In this document: piece by piece, positions 24,401 to 32,572 of the stretch | How the letters are laid out: each line of letters opens with the position of its first letter | How positions within the stretch are numbered: the first letter of the stretch is position 1 | Assembly: GCA_015057865.1 (NCBI GenBank) | Contig: SVDH01000021.1 | Location: forward strand, 1 to 38,079 | DNA length: 38,079 nt | Origin: Lachnospiraceae bacterium | GTDB taxonomy: Bacteria > Bacillota > Clostridia > Lachnospirales > Lachnospiraceae | Reading direction: 5' to 3' | The notes under the pieces: generated by a model | Databases searched by the model: none | Told to the model about the DNA's origin: nothing | The model's input: only the letters and a program-made list of their open reading frames with translations | Made by a program: the position numbers and the translations under genes

Positions 24401-27400
24401 ATGGTGCAATCTACAACAACGGATCGTTCACTCTTGGAAAAGACAGCGTGCTAAAGAATATCTTAGTCAATGCATATGGTGCATTTTATAACGATACCGA
24501 AGGTAAGGCTGTTATGGAAGGTGGAACCATCAGTGGAAATGCCTGTGAACAGACGTATCTTACCACGAATGCAAAAGGTATTTTCAATCTTGGTACCTTC
24601 ACAATGAAAGATGGAGCAGTTAAAGAGAATGAAGGCCAATATTCTGTAATTGCAAATTGTGGTGCATTTATTATGGAAGGCGGGAGCATTGTCGACAACA
24701 AAAACGATTTCAAAACCGTAGGTGGTGCCGGTGATGGCGCTATCCTTCAGAGAACATTTAATACAGAATCAGCTGAGCCGACATTTCTGATGACAGGTGG
24801 GGAGATTGTCGGAAACGAATCCATGTATCGTGGCGGCGGAGTTTTTGTTGCGAATGGAACATTTACCGTTGATGGAGAGAATGCTGTTATCAAGGACAAT
24901 ACTGTCACGTCCAAAGGAAATGAAGATAATTTCGGCAGCTATACCGTATTGAACAATGGCGGCGGTGTTTATGTTCAGGGCGGCACCTTTGAATTGAAAA
25001 AAGGAACCATTGAAGGGAATGAAGCTTATCTCAAAACAGAAAGCGCAACCCAGAAACAGGCATTTAACGGAGGCTCCTGGTACTATAATTCCAATGGTAC
25101 ACCAACCGCAACAAGTGGCCAGACCATGGGTAATTCTAAGGACAAGCATTATGGACTTGGCGGAGCGATCTATGTTGACGGCGGTAAGCTGAAATTAAGC
25201 GGTGGAGATGTGAAAGGAAACATTTCAGTTCCGTTAAATAAGGATAATACAAAGTCAGCGTTTGAGGCTGCATCAGGAATCTATGTTGCGGATGGATCTG
25301 TAGAAATGTCCGGCGCGCCGGTTGTTTCAGATGTCATCTATCTGGAGCAGGAACAGAACATCACGATCACAGGCAAGCTGACCGGCACAGAACCGTATAC
25401 CGTATATCAGACGGAGAACGATTTGAAGCTGAAGGAAGATTGTTCTGCGTCTGTCGGAAACGCTGTTGCAACCTATGCGCAGGAATCTGATGCTTATCAG
25501 GAAACAGACGGGGATCACTTCAAACTGTATGCATATGATGATACGTATGATTATGCTGCAAATAAGGCATATACACACTACACTGCATTTGCTGATGATG
25601 GCATCTATGTAAACATTGATGATATTGATATTAGTAAACTGAAGTATTACTTTGCTAATGCTGATATGACAACAGGCATCCCGAGCTATGTATATAATGG
25701 TGCGGCTCAAACTGTCAAAATCTCAGCACCGGTTGAAGGATGGCTGGATGAGAAAGGAAACATTGTAGATGCAGGCGGCAGTCTGGCGTTTACCGTTGAT
25801 CAGAATGCGATTGTCAATGCAGGCCCATATAACGTGGCGGTAAAACCGGATTCGAGTAAACCGGGCGGATATCATTATACAGGTGAAGCGTCATTACAGT
25901 TTGCAATCACACCTCGTGATCTGAGTGTGCGGATCTATGAATATGACAATGACGGCAATCTCAAAACGGATGAAAACGGAAATCACATTGTAGACAGACT
26001 CTATGAAACAAGCTACTCATTTAAAGACGATATTTCATATGGTGTCAATGACCCTGATGAAATGGAATATATGCCAACTTCTGAAGTGCAGGTGCATCTG
26101 GCAAGTCTCTATCCGACCACTTTGGTAGAGGGTACAGATTATAAGGTGACCTATTCCAATAATAAGAGCGGAAGCAAAGAGAACATTACCGCGACGATTA
26201 CCGGAATTGGAAATTACCAGGGTGTGCTGGCAAAGAACGTTGATACCGGTATCAAAGTGAAAGATGACCAGACCCTTACGACATCTGTAAAAGAAACAAA
26301 TGTAACTGCCGGTGATAAAGCATTTTCACTTGGGGCAAGTTCCTCCGACACTACGGCAACATTGACCTATAAGAGTAGTGATGAGTCTATTGCAACGGTA
26401 GATGCAAATGGTCAGGTAACACCGCTTGGCAAGGGTACGGTGCAGATTACAGTGACTGCTTCTGAGACAGCTACTTCCCGTCCGGCACAGCAGGAGGTAA
26501 CGTTTAACGTTGCGGCTAATCCGGCTGTGGTAGATCAGGAAGCAGCGGACAATGTAACACGTCTTGTAAATAACCTGAATACCGACGCTATGACGGTTGA
26601 CAACCTGTCTACGAGTAAGACGAGTGTAGATCATGCAAGAGCTGCTTATGAAGCGTTGACAGAGGCCCAGAAAGAAAAGGTGCCGCAGGATACGCTGAAT
26701 AAGCTCACGGCAGCGGAACAGAAGATCAAGGCGCTAGAGGATGAAGCGGCGGCTATCGAAAAGCAAAAAGCGGATCAGGCAGCGGCCGCCAAAGTGGAGG
26801 AAGCACTCAATGCACTTCTGGCAGCTGACCAGATGAATGCAGACAATTATGCAGATGCAGTCAAAGCGATCACAGCTGCAGAATCCGCATATAACACGCT
26901 GACAGATGCACAGAAGGCATATGTATCAGCGGATGCAAAAGAAAAACTAAATGCTGCAAAAGCAAAGGCGGGAGAGATCGAAGCGCAGATGAACCAGGAT
27001 GCGGTCGATCTCGCAAAGGCGCAGGCGGTATCTGATCAGATTGCAAAGATGCCAAATGCTACGGAGATCTCTAAGCAGACGATTACGGAAGATGAAGCGG
27101 CTGTAAAAGCTGCGCGTGCGGCATATGATGCGCTGACTGACGCACAGAAAGATAAGGTTCCGCAGGAGGCGCTGGCTGCGTTGGTTGCAGCAGAAAACAA
27201 GGTCGCTGAAGTACAGAAAGCAATTGCAGATGCAGCGGCGGCAGAGATTCCTGAGATCAGTCTGGTTCAGACACAGAATAATGCAGTGAAACCGGTGACA
27301 AATGCGGATGGAAGCCAAGGTCTGGCATTGGATCTGGATGAGAATGGTCAGATCATCATCACACTTGGTGATAACACGCATCCAATCCTTGACGCAGAGA

Positions 27401-28257
27401 ATAAGGCGATTGATAACGATTATGTATTTGGCACAGCGGTTGAAGAGATCAATAAAAATGGCGACGTGATCCCGTCTGACCTTGAAGTGGCTGAAATCTT
27501 TAACATTGACTGGTATGTCAATGGTGAAAAACAGGAGTTTGACGACTCCATGTATGTAACATTCGGTGCAGCAAGTGTAAAAGCTTCGGATACGAAAGTG
27601 ATCGTTTTGCATCAGCATGATGGTAAGTGGACACAGCTGGCTGTCGCGGGTTACGGAGATGGATGGGTCAAAGCGAAGTTTGACGGCTTCTCTCCGGCAG
27701 TTGTTCTGGTAGCGCATAGTGCATCGGAAGATACGACAGGCGGATCTGATACGTCAGGCACTGGTGGAAGCACAGATACATCCGGTAGTGGTACACCAGA
27801 AACAGGCGGTTCCGATGCAGCTGGTACAGGTGGAAACACTGACACAACTGGAAATGACGGATCTTCTTCAACCAGCAATGGTGGAAGCGGCGACACATCC
27901 GGCAATAATGGATCGGATAACGGAACGACCGGTGATAACGGATCGGGTAACACAACTGACGGAACGACCACAGACAATACCGGAGATACAAATGCCGGAA
28001 CCACTACGCAGGGTGGTACTGTCCAGGGTGCGACAAGCCCGTATACAACGGCCGGACAGAGCACTTGGAGCGGAACCGGAACCGGCACCACGGCTACACC
28101 GGTATCTTCAACAGCAGCAACCAATGCGGTAAGTACACCGAAGACAGGCGACCGTACAAACATGCCTGCAGCATACGCGACATTGCTCGCAGCACTTGCG
28201 GCACTGTTTGGCGCAGGTTTTGTAAACAAACGCCGTCGTGAGGAAGAAACAGAGTAA
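21421..28257 (+). CDS. Giant cell-wall-anchored adhesin-like protein (beta-helix, MBG, Big_2, helical repeats, PKTGD)
   Basis: A 2278-residue surface protein. In order: signal peptide (1-30, A-F-A cleavage); S/E/D-rich segment (to about 85); a parallel beta-helix region (about 90-660) with repeats such as G-G-G-V-Y-V and M-T-G-G-T-I-T-G-N-T; two MBG-like Ig modules (about 666-818); a second beta-helix region (about 824-1390); further MBG-like modules (about 1400-1615); a Big_2 domain (about 1620-1700); three helical repeats with A-Y-x-x-L-T-D-A-Q-K (about 1703-1940); a membrane-proximal domain (about 1950-2100) shared with the next gene; a T/G/S/D-rich wall-spanning linker (to 2237); and sorting signal P2240-K-T-G-D, a hydrophobic helix and an R-R-R tail. 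Such proteins bind glycans or other surfaces. No catalytic motif is recognised. Substrate and sortase are unknown. Confidence 0.9.
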   Translation: MKNKKVAALLLTMALCAGMAMPQSVVAFAAESTISEATSGLEESASSTEAGSSDGGQEANTTDDSSAESEDSGEDGIQGTDEVSYYDSGKVKEAYCSDTDSLKTALANASTTADEVSTIYITQDIDLALGATEYLEVPAKTYVEIKSTPGSDKPYCIKNKTASACLDKENCMFYVHSAKLIFSDIILDAGGNRRCISYFANKKSATANAEITLNSGTTIQNGGNATTTALGGLGIYVDINTNKTVNVILNEGSKITGCNANCKYGSIHGKAIDNEKTGGIVYIKGGDICNNDDLFDESANYSLNMNSSCSLGAVYCTSLNMTGGKIYNNNSLGVGGVYLTGSKESIISGGCIENNIVDTSKADEIYKENVSNSQLYSEEAGGVYVTGGHILTIAEDASIKGNRITGMPTQKKYHRVSGGGIKVSGNSTVKMTGGEITDNTVNSSVETFTAEECKNIAVANGGGVYVQSGTFEMTGGTITGNTATAADSTNTQAGNGGGVYVATDGTVASGTGATFTMSGGTISNNTATRGKDVYVSNYLKYLKSSVTNGVTTYTALDVAGTPSVTIGGKVDIGDIYLPASSEVTGKAELTIADSLAGSNIGITPENAVVNTVIATAAKDYEGLSVDANMLKTMDAKTMRESATVQAGYDETQESIVLKEKALSSESIAKAEIGAITEYTYDGTEKKPQPTVTLNGVQLTKKEYSYAYMNNKNAGTATVIVSGNSPYTDWTLKDFVIKPLSIKSDSISAETLPDRYFTGEEIIPADVNLMFNGAKLEKDKDYTLEYHNNTNVGTASVTVTGKGNFTGERELTFKIKEVEEEATAIEDGAALKKSIESLEPGETSKSNPAKYTLTKNISIDEGIKVPEGQYVEIYGNHMTMTSGKENYAVADESGTATERGMFVVSKDASLTLSDKMTLDGKYQERLVYVCEGGTFEAEKGVTLTGGRATDQNVTKEGNVTTLSDVPEYGGQCIYNLGTTVFDGTISDNVTKANGYGAIYNNGSFTLGKDSVLKNILVNAYGAFYNDTEGKAVMEGGTISGNACEQTYLTTNAKGIFNLGTFTMKDGAVKENEGQYSVIANCGAFIMEGGSIVDNKNDFKTVGGAGDGAILQRTFNTESAEPTFLMTGGEIVGNESMYRGGGVFVANGTFTVDGENAVIKDNTVTSKGNEDNFGSYTVLNNGGGVYVQGGTFELKKGTIEGNEAYLKTESATQKQAFNGGSWYYNSNGTPTATSGQTMGNSKDKHYGLGGAIYVDGGKLKLSGGDVKGNISVPLNKDNTKSAFEAASGIYVADGSVEMSGAPVVSDVIYLEQEQNITITGKLTGTEPYTVYQTENDLKLKEDCSASVGNAVATYAQESDAYQETDGDHFKLYAYDDTYDYAANKAYTHYTAFADDGIYVNIDDIDISKLKYYFANADMTTGIPSYVYNGAAQTVKISAPVEGWLDEKGNIVDAGGSLAFTVDQNAIVNAGPYNVAVKPDSSKPGGYHYTGEASLQFAITPRDLSVRIYEYDNDGNLKTDENGNHIVDRLYETSYSFKDDISYGVNDPDEMEYMPTSEVQVHLASLYPTTLVEGTDYKVTYSNNKSGSKENITATITGIGNYQGVLAKNVDTGIKVKDDQTLTTSVKETNVTAGDKAFSLGASSSDTTATLTYKSSDESIATVDANGQVTPLGKGTVQITVTASETATSRPAQQEVTFNVAANPAVVDQEAADNVTRLVNNLNTDAMTVDNLSTSKTSVDHARAAYEALTEAQKEKVPQDTLNKLTAAEQKIKALEDEAAAIEKQKADQAAAAKVEEALNALLAADQMNADNYADAVKAITAAESAYNTLTDAQKAYVSADAKEKLNAAKAKAGEIEAQMNQDAVDLAKAQAVSDQIAKMPNATEISKQTITEDEAAVKAARAAYDALTDAQKDKVPQEALAALVAAENKVAEVQKAIADAAAAEIPEISLVQTQNNAVKPVTNADGSQGLALDLDENGQIIITLGDNTHPILDAENKAIDNDYVFGTAVEEINKNGDVIPSDLEVAEIFNIDWYVNGEKQEFDDSMYVTFGAASVKASDTKVIVLHQHDGKWTQLAVAGYGDGWVKAKFDGFSPAVVLVAHSASEDTTGGSDTSGTGGSTDTSGSGTPETGGSDAAGTGGNTDTTGNDGSSSTSNGGSGDTSGNNGSDNGTTGDNGSGNTTDGTTTDNTGDTNAGTTTQGGTVQGATSPYTTAGQSTWSGTGTGTTATPVSSTAATNAVSTPKTGDRTNMPAAYATLLAALAALFGAGFVNKRRREEETE
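26527..27240 (+). repeat. Three helical repeats inside the giant surface protein
   Basis: Three segments of about 70-85 residues each end in the same pattern: A-Y-E-A-L-T-E-A-Q-K-E-K-V-P near 26644, A-Y-N-T-L-T-D-A-Q-K-A-Y-V near 26890, and A-Y-D-A-L-T-D-A-Q-K-D-K-V-P near 27123. All are Ala/Lys/Glu-rich and predicted helical, like the three-helix spacers found in many Gram-positive surface proteins. The first and third are most alike, the middle one more diverged. They probably act as a stalk. Confidence 0.8.
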
Positions 28258-28319
28258 AAAAACAGATATTATGTTTTGCTTATGCCGATCAGATAGGATC
28301 GGGCAAGAGGACAAATCAG

Positions 28320-29714
28320 ATGAATAAAAAATCTTATACAGCAATCATTCTTGCTGCCGCTATGGTGGCAGCCAGCCCTGTGGCGGTATTCGCACAGGAA
28401 ACAGACACACAGATCTCATCAGAGGCTAAAACGGCGGATGATGTATCTGATCAATCACTTTCTGAACAGACATGGCTGCCGGTTCTTCCGGCAGCCGCAC
28501 AGGCGCAGGAGTTCAAGATGGTCTCATTTGCAGACACAGAAGCAGTCGATCAGGATGGCATCCTCAGCAGAACCGTTGCAGATGATGAGAATGGTCTTTA
28601 CGTCATCACATACGGAGATGAGGAACATCCGGTTTTGGATGCCGACAAAAATGAGATCACAGATGAATATGTAGATGCGCTTGTGAAGGATTTAAAGTAT
28701 TCCGAAACCGAGCTTCAGAAAGTCGAAAAAGAGCAGAATAAACAGGAAGTACAGGAGACACAGGAACCGCAGGCAGCGTTGGAAACGGCAGAATCAGTGG
28801 TAGAGACTTTTGAAATCGACTATGTCGTGAACGGGGAAGAGACACCGCTGGAAGCGCCGCGCTATGTCGTATTAAAGATTGACGGTCTTTTGGCGACGGA
28901 TCCTGTTACCATCCTGCATCAGGGTGAGGTTGACGGGAAAGCGGAATGGGCTCCGCTTGAGATCGTGGCGCAGGCAGACGGACTGATATGTGCGCGGTTT
29001 GACAGCTTTTCGCCGACAGTAGTTCTTTCAACAAAGGAAGTAGCGCTTACGGCAAGTGCCGCTGCGGCCAATGACCAGACGACGACAGCTGGAAACGTAA
29101 CCGCAAACCAGAACACTGCGCAGAGCAACTCACAGGATAGCAGCAATACAAATGCTGCACAGAACAATGCAAACAACACGCAGAACACCACAAACAATGT
29201 GCAGGATAATGCAGGAACCGTTACGACGAGTGAGCATACGCACACATTAACATTTGTTCCGGCAGTCGCTGCCACATCCACGCAGCATGGTAATATCGCA
29301 TATTATAAGTGCGACGGCTGTGAAAAGATGTTCTCGGACCAGAACGGAACAACGGAGATCACAAATGTGATCGAGCATAACTGGGGACAGTGGACGATCA
29401 CAAAAGCGGCAACTGCGACAGAAGCCGGTTCCCAGGAACATACCTGTACAATCTGCGGTGAAAAAGAGACCAAAGAAATTCCGATCGGTACAAACATGCA
29501 GACCTACAATCCAAATGCGGCAACAGGTCAGACGGCCACCTGGAATGCCGCAAACAATACGACAGCGGCTTCTACGGACGGCAAGGTTACGCCACCGAAG
29601 ACCGGTGACATGGCAGGTATGCCGGCAGTGTATGGCGTTCTGATCGCTGCTGTAGCCGCTCTGGTTGGCGTCAGTGTGTCAAGAAGACGTAAGACATCAG
29701 ATCTGCAGGGTTAA
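28320..29714 (+). CDS. Cell-wall-anchored surface protein with shared proximal domain, CxxC motifs and PPKTGD
   Basis: A 464-residue protein: signal peptide (1-25, V-F-A cleavage), then a domain (about 75-240) that matches the membrane-proximal domain of the giant protein (H-P-V-L-D-A-D-K-N-E-I, then F-E-I-D-Y-V-V-N-G-E-E, and F-D-S-F-S-P-T-V-V-L). An N/Q/T-rich linker follows (about 245-300). Next is a paired-Cys module (Y-Y-K-C-D-G-C-E, then H-N-W-G-Q-W, and H-T-C-T-I-C-G-E-K-E), a common but uncharacterised repeat in Firmicute surface proteins. It ends in P-P-K-T-G-D, a hydrophobic helix and R-R-R-K. AAGAGGA precedes the ATG. It probably works with its upstream neighbour, 62 bases away. 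Confidence 0.85.
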   Translation: MNKKSYTAIILAAAMVAASPVAVFAQETDTQISSEAKTADDVSDQSLSEQTWLPVLPAAAQAQEFKMVSFADTEAVDQDGILSRTVADDENGLYVITYGDEEHPVLDADKNEITDEYVDALVKDLKYSETELQKVEKEQNKQEVQETQEPQAALETAESVVETFEIDYVVNGEETPLEAPRYVVLKIDGLLATDPVTILHQGEVDGKAEWAPLEIVAQADGLICARFDSFSPTVVLSTKEVALTASAAAANDQTTTAGNVTANQNTAQSNSQDSSNTNAAQNNANNTQNTTNNVQDNAGTVTTSEHTHTLTFVPAVAATSTQHGNIAYYKCDGCEKMFSDQNGTTEITNVIEHNWGQWTITKAATATEAGSQEHTCTICGEKETKEIPIGTNMQTYNPNAATGQTATWNAANNTTAASTDGKVTPPKTGDMAGMPAVYGVLIAAVAALVGVSVSRRRKTSDLQG

Positions 29715-29728
29715 CAGGAGTGAAAGAA

Positions 29729-31009
29729 ATGAAATGGAAAAGATATCTGCCGATGTTACTCGCAGCAGGTATGACAGTTACAGCACCGGTTTCTGTGTAT
29801 GCACAGGAACCGGCCGGAACTGTTTTGGATACGGTTGAAAATACAACACTTTTAAACAAGGCAGATGGAAAGGATGTGGATTCCACAGGACTGCCGCTTT
29901 TAAAGGTCGCAACAGCAGAGGATGCTTTTACAACAGAAGACAACCCGGACGGCACAGTAACGATAACAGGATATACAGGAACCGATGAGTCTGTCGTGAT
30001 TCCAGCGGAAATCGGCGGAAAGGCAGTGACGGCCATTGGTGACTATGCTTTTCTGGAGCATGACGAACTAAAGGAAATCACATTTCCGGATTCTCTGGTA
30101 ACAATCGGTGAGAGTGCATTTGCTGGCACCGGACTAAAAAATGTGACGATTCCGGAAGGCGTCAAAGAGATCAAGGAATATGCTTTTGAAGGGTGTAAGT
30201 CACTGACAGATGTATGGTTTGAAGGCACAAAGACGGCACTTGACGGAAACGGTGATTTCTTCCCGTTTAATAATAAAGATGTGGTCTTACATGTGCTTTG
30301 TGGTTCTTCAGCATGGATCTCCGCGCAAAAAGAGGGATATCAGTATGAATTCACTGGCGGACACACAATGCAGACAGAGGCAGCAAAAAAAGCTTCTATG
30401 CGCACAACATCTGATGGTGTGATCACAGAGGATGGCATCCTGGAGACAAAGTGCAGTGTCTGCGGTCAGATCGAAAAGACGGAAGCCATTGCTGCACCCA
30501 CGAGTGTTGTGTTGTCCCCGTCATCATTTGTCTATAACGGAAACGACCAGCTTCCGCAGATTACGGTGACGGATGCAAACGGTCAGATCATTGCAGCGGA
30601 GTATTATGCGGTGGAGTGGCCAGAGGACACAAAGTCTGTCGGCAGCCATGAGGCGGTCATCACATTCCAGGGGGATTATTACTTTGGCCATGCCTATGTC
30701 ACGTGGAATATCACAGAGGCGGCAAATGTGATTTACAGTGCATCCGAAGGAACAGATGATCAGAATACCGTTCAAACAGTAAGTTACAATCCTGTTGCAA
30801 GCGGTACTGCACAGACTAACGGCGGAACTACATCCGCCAATCCGCAATCCGGCACTGGAACAGCCACAAGCACAGCAGGAAAGGTAAGCCCGCCGCAAAC
30901 AGGCGATAAGGCAGGTGTTCCGGAATTGTATGGCATTTTGCTCACATCATTGGCAGCGCTTGCAGGCCTTGGCGCAGCAAGAAAGCGCAAAGAAGAAAGA
31001 CAGACATAA
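29729..31009 (+). CDS. Cell-wall-anchored BspA-type LRR and MBG protein with PPQTGD
   Basis: The product is 426 residues from the ATG at 29729 (AGGAG 8 bases upstream; a GTG at 29720 is part of that site). After the signal peptide come about three BspA-type leucine-rich repeats (I-G-D-Y-A-F-L, then I-T-F-P-D-S-L-V-T-I-G-E-S-A-F and V-T-I-P-E-G-V-K-E-I). A short cysteine module follows (T-K-C-S-V-C-G-Q), then an MBG-like domain (F-V-Y-N-G-N-D-Q-L-P) related to those in the giant protein. A linker leads to sorting signal P-P-Q-T-G-D, a hydrophobic helix and R-K-R-K. BspA repeats mediate adhesion or binding in many mucosal bacteria. It lies 14 bases after the previous gene, so the three surface proteins are probably co-transcribed. 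Confidence 0.87.
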   Translation: MKWKRYLPMLLAAGMTVTAPVSVYAQEPAGTVLDTVENTTLLNKADGKDVDSTGLPLLKVATAEDAFTTEDNPDGTVTITGYTGTDESVVIPAEIGGKAVTAIGDYAFLEHDELKEITFPDSLVTIGESAFAGTGLKNVTIPEGVKEIKEYAFEGCKSLTDVWFEGTKTALDGNGDFFPFNNKDVVLHVLCGSSAWISAQKEGYQYEFTGGHTMQTEAAKKASMRTTSDGVITEDGILETKCSVCGQIEKTEAIAAPTSVVLSPSSFVYNGNDQLPQITVTDANGQIIAAEYYAVEWPEDTKSVGSHEAVITFQGDYYFGHAYVTWNITEAANVIYSASEGTDDQNTVQTVSYNPVASGTAQTNGGTTSANPQSGTGTATSTAGKVSPPQTGDKAGVPELYGILLTSLAALAGLGAARKRKEERQT

Positions 31010-31062
31010 ACAAGGCACGATGATCGGATTGCTGTATGCGATCCATGTTTATGGGGAAAAGA

Positions 31063-31731
31063 ATGACGGAATTAGAATTACAGAAGAAACTGGCAAAAGG
31101 GGAACTGTTCCGTGGATTTACTGAGGCTGAGATTCGCGGGTTCCATGCCGGCGGATTCGGCAGGCTTTCTGAATATCAGAGAGGCGATATGATCTGTGGG
31201 AGGAGCGGTCAGAAGATGCCGGTGACATGCATTCTATTCGGGGCGGTAGGGATCTACCGCCTCGGGAATGCCGGGGAGATTCTGCTTGAAGACAGGGTTT
31301 GCGAAGGTTCGTATCTTGGACTTGACAGCATCGGAAAACCACTGACAGACGAACTTCATCATTATTATGCAGAAACAGAAGTGCTGCTTTACCAGGTAAA
31401 TCCGATATGTTTTGCAAATGAGAACTATCTGGGCAAGCAACTGTACACAAAATTTTTGACAAATGTAACTCGGATCCTTTCGCATACGCTTTTTCATACA
31501 AACAGAGACAGAGAGTATCTGCTTGCCGGGTCGATCAGGACAAAGCTGTTATTATATCTGGAAGAGCAGAGAGAACTGGCAGGGGAAAATGAATTTCATA
31601 TTCCATATACCAGGGATGAGCTGGCAGAGCACCTGCACACGAACCGGACGGCGTTGTCTCGTGAAATTGGCAGGATGATGCGGGAAGATCTGATCGAGAC
31701 AAAGGGGAAGTATTTCCTGATAAAATACTAA
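31063..31731 (+). CDS. Crp/Fnr-family transcriptional regulator
   Basis: The product is 222 residues from the ATG at 31063, which has GGGGAAAAG just upstream; in-frame ATGs at 31036, 31045 and 31051 are weaker choices. A cyclic-nucleotide-binding-like beta-roll occupies about 10-130 (L-F-R-G-F-T-E-A-E-I, then Y-Q-R-G-D-M-I). The dimer helix precedes a winged helix (Y-T-R-D-E-L-A-E-H-L-H-T-N-R-T-A-L-S-R-E-I). No clustered N-terminal cysteines for an Fe-S cluster are seen, and the usual cAMP-pocket R-S is not obvious, so the effector is unknown. A perfect palindrome about 700 bases downstream at the next operon's promoter is a candidate target. Confidence 0.88.
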   Translation: MTELELQKKLAKGELFRGFTEAEIRGFHAGGFGRLSEYQRGDMICGRSGQKMPVTCILFGAVGIYRLGNAGEILLEDRVCEGSYLGLDSIGKPLTDELHHYYAETEVLLYQVNPICFANENYLGKQLYTKFLTNVTRILSHTLFHTNRDREYLLAGSIRTKLLLYLEEQRELAGENEFHIPYTRDELAEHLHTNRTALSREIGRMMREDLIETKGKYFLIKY

Positions 31732-31765
31732 GCATGATGAAGGAGATATTGAAGAAAGAAGAAAT

Positions 31766-32416
31766 ATGGCCGAGAAAGCAAAAAAGAAAGAATGGAAAAA
31801 GAACCCTGTGAATCTGCTGATGATCGTGGTCGGCATCATCATCGTGGTGGTCATCGTTTTGCTGCTTGTCACATTCAATGATCCGATGCACAAAGCCAGA
31901 CGGATGGATCAGGCAGAGCTTGATGCGCAGTGTCAGACCATTGACTATGAAGCCTATAAGGCGGATCCGGCAGGTTACAAGGGCGAATATATCAAGCTGC
32001 GTGTACAGGTTTACCAAAAGGTCAATGACAGCTTGTTTAACGTCTATACAGCAGCTGATGGGGAGACGGACAGCGACAGCTGGATGGGCGGCCACTATCT
32101 GCTGAATGATGACCGCCGCCCGCAGGAGCCGACTCTGGAGGAAGGCATGATCGTAACCGTCTACGGCGTCTGCGCCGGAAAGCAGAAGATGACTGCGGCC
32201 AATGAGAATGGAGACGACGGCCTTCCGGCAGTGGATATCGTGTATATTGACTTTGAAGGATATGAACCGATCGAGGAAACGGTTGGCGAAGCCGGTGTGG
32301 AAGGAATGACCGATGGTGATGGTATGGTTGGCACGGATGAGACGTCTGGTGCTGACGGGACTGGCGGGACTGCAGAATCGACGGATTCTAATGATGTAGG
32401 TACTGTGGAACAATAA
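31766..32416 (+). CDS. Membrane-anchored OB-fold-like protein
   Basis: A 216-residue protein with a lysine-rich cytoplasmic N-terminus (about 1-13), one long membrane segment (about 15-36), and an extracellular domain (about 50-170). The domain has the pattern Y-K-A-D-P-A-G-Y-K-G-E-Y-I-K-L-R-V-Q-V and G-M-I-V-T-V-Y-G-V-C-A-G, like small OB-fold (tRNA_anti-like) domains found in Firmicute lipoproteins. It ends in a G/T/D/E-rich tail with no sorting signal. Only a weak GA-rich ribosome site precedes the ATG. The role is unknown; ligand binding at the cell surface is plausible. Confidence 0.65.
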   Translation: MAEKAKKKEWKKNPVNLLMIVVGIIIVVVIVLLLVTFNDPMHKARRMDQAELDAQCQTIDYEAYKADPAGYKGEYIKLRVQVYQKVNDSLFNVYTAADGETDSDSWMGGHYLLNDDRRPQEPTLEEGMIVTVYGVCAGKQKMTAANENGDDGLPAVDIVYIDFEGYEPIEETVGEAGVEGMTDGDGMVGTDETSGADGTGGTAESTDSNDVGTVEQ

Positions 32417-32428
32417 TCTTGAAAATTA

Positions 32429-32469
32429 TTGCCATGGCAACGGAAAGATCTCGAGAGGGATTCTATAAT
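32429..32469 (+). promoter_or_regulatory. Promoter with a perfect palindrome at about -41.5 (candidate Crp/Fnr-activated)
   Basis: TTGCCATGGCAA (32429-32440) is a perfect 12-base palindrome. A perfect TATAAT (32464-32469) lies downstream and no -35 box sits 16-18 bases before it. With the start about 7 bases after the -10, the palindrome centre falls near -41.5, the class II position for Crp/Fnr activators. The outer TTG/CAA bases resemble Fnr half-sites, although the spacing differs from the E. coli consensus. It would drive the NlpC/P60 gene at 32573. Confidence 0.5.
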
Positions 32470-32572
32470 TAGCTCTGTATGATTTGAAGAGAGAAGAAGG
32501 CAAGGCTTTGCTTTTGTTATTTAAGAATGAACAAAGAAGCGGGCCTTTGTTTAGCAGGAGAATTACAGTTTT

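Noticed and set aside
26947-27717. A 256-codon minus-strand frame within the giant surface-protein gene
   Set aside because: Cys/Arg/Ile-rich shadow of the repetitive coding sequence, with no start signals.
28284-28304. Small hairpin (CCGATC / GATCGG) between the first two surface-protein genes as a terminator
   Set aside because: Only a 6-bp stem with no T-run. It more likely has no effect on transcription.
31535-32413. A 292-codon minus-strand frame opposite the Crp/Fnr and OB-fold-like genes
   Set aside because: No ribosome binding site or domain. It is antisense to two plus-strand genes with good evidence and is rich in I, H and R as expected of a shadow frame.
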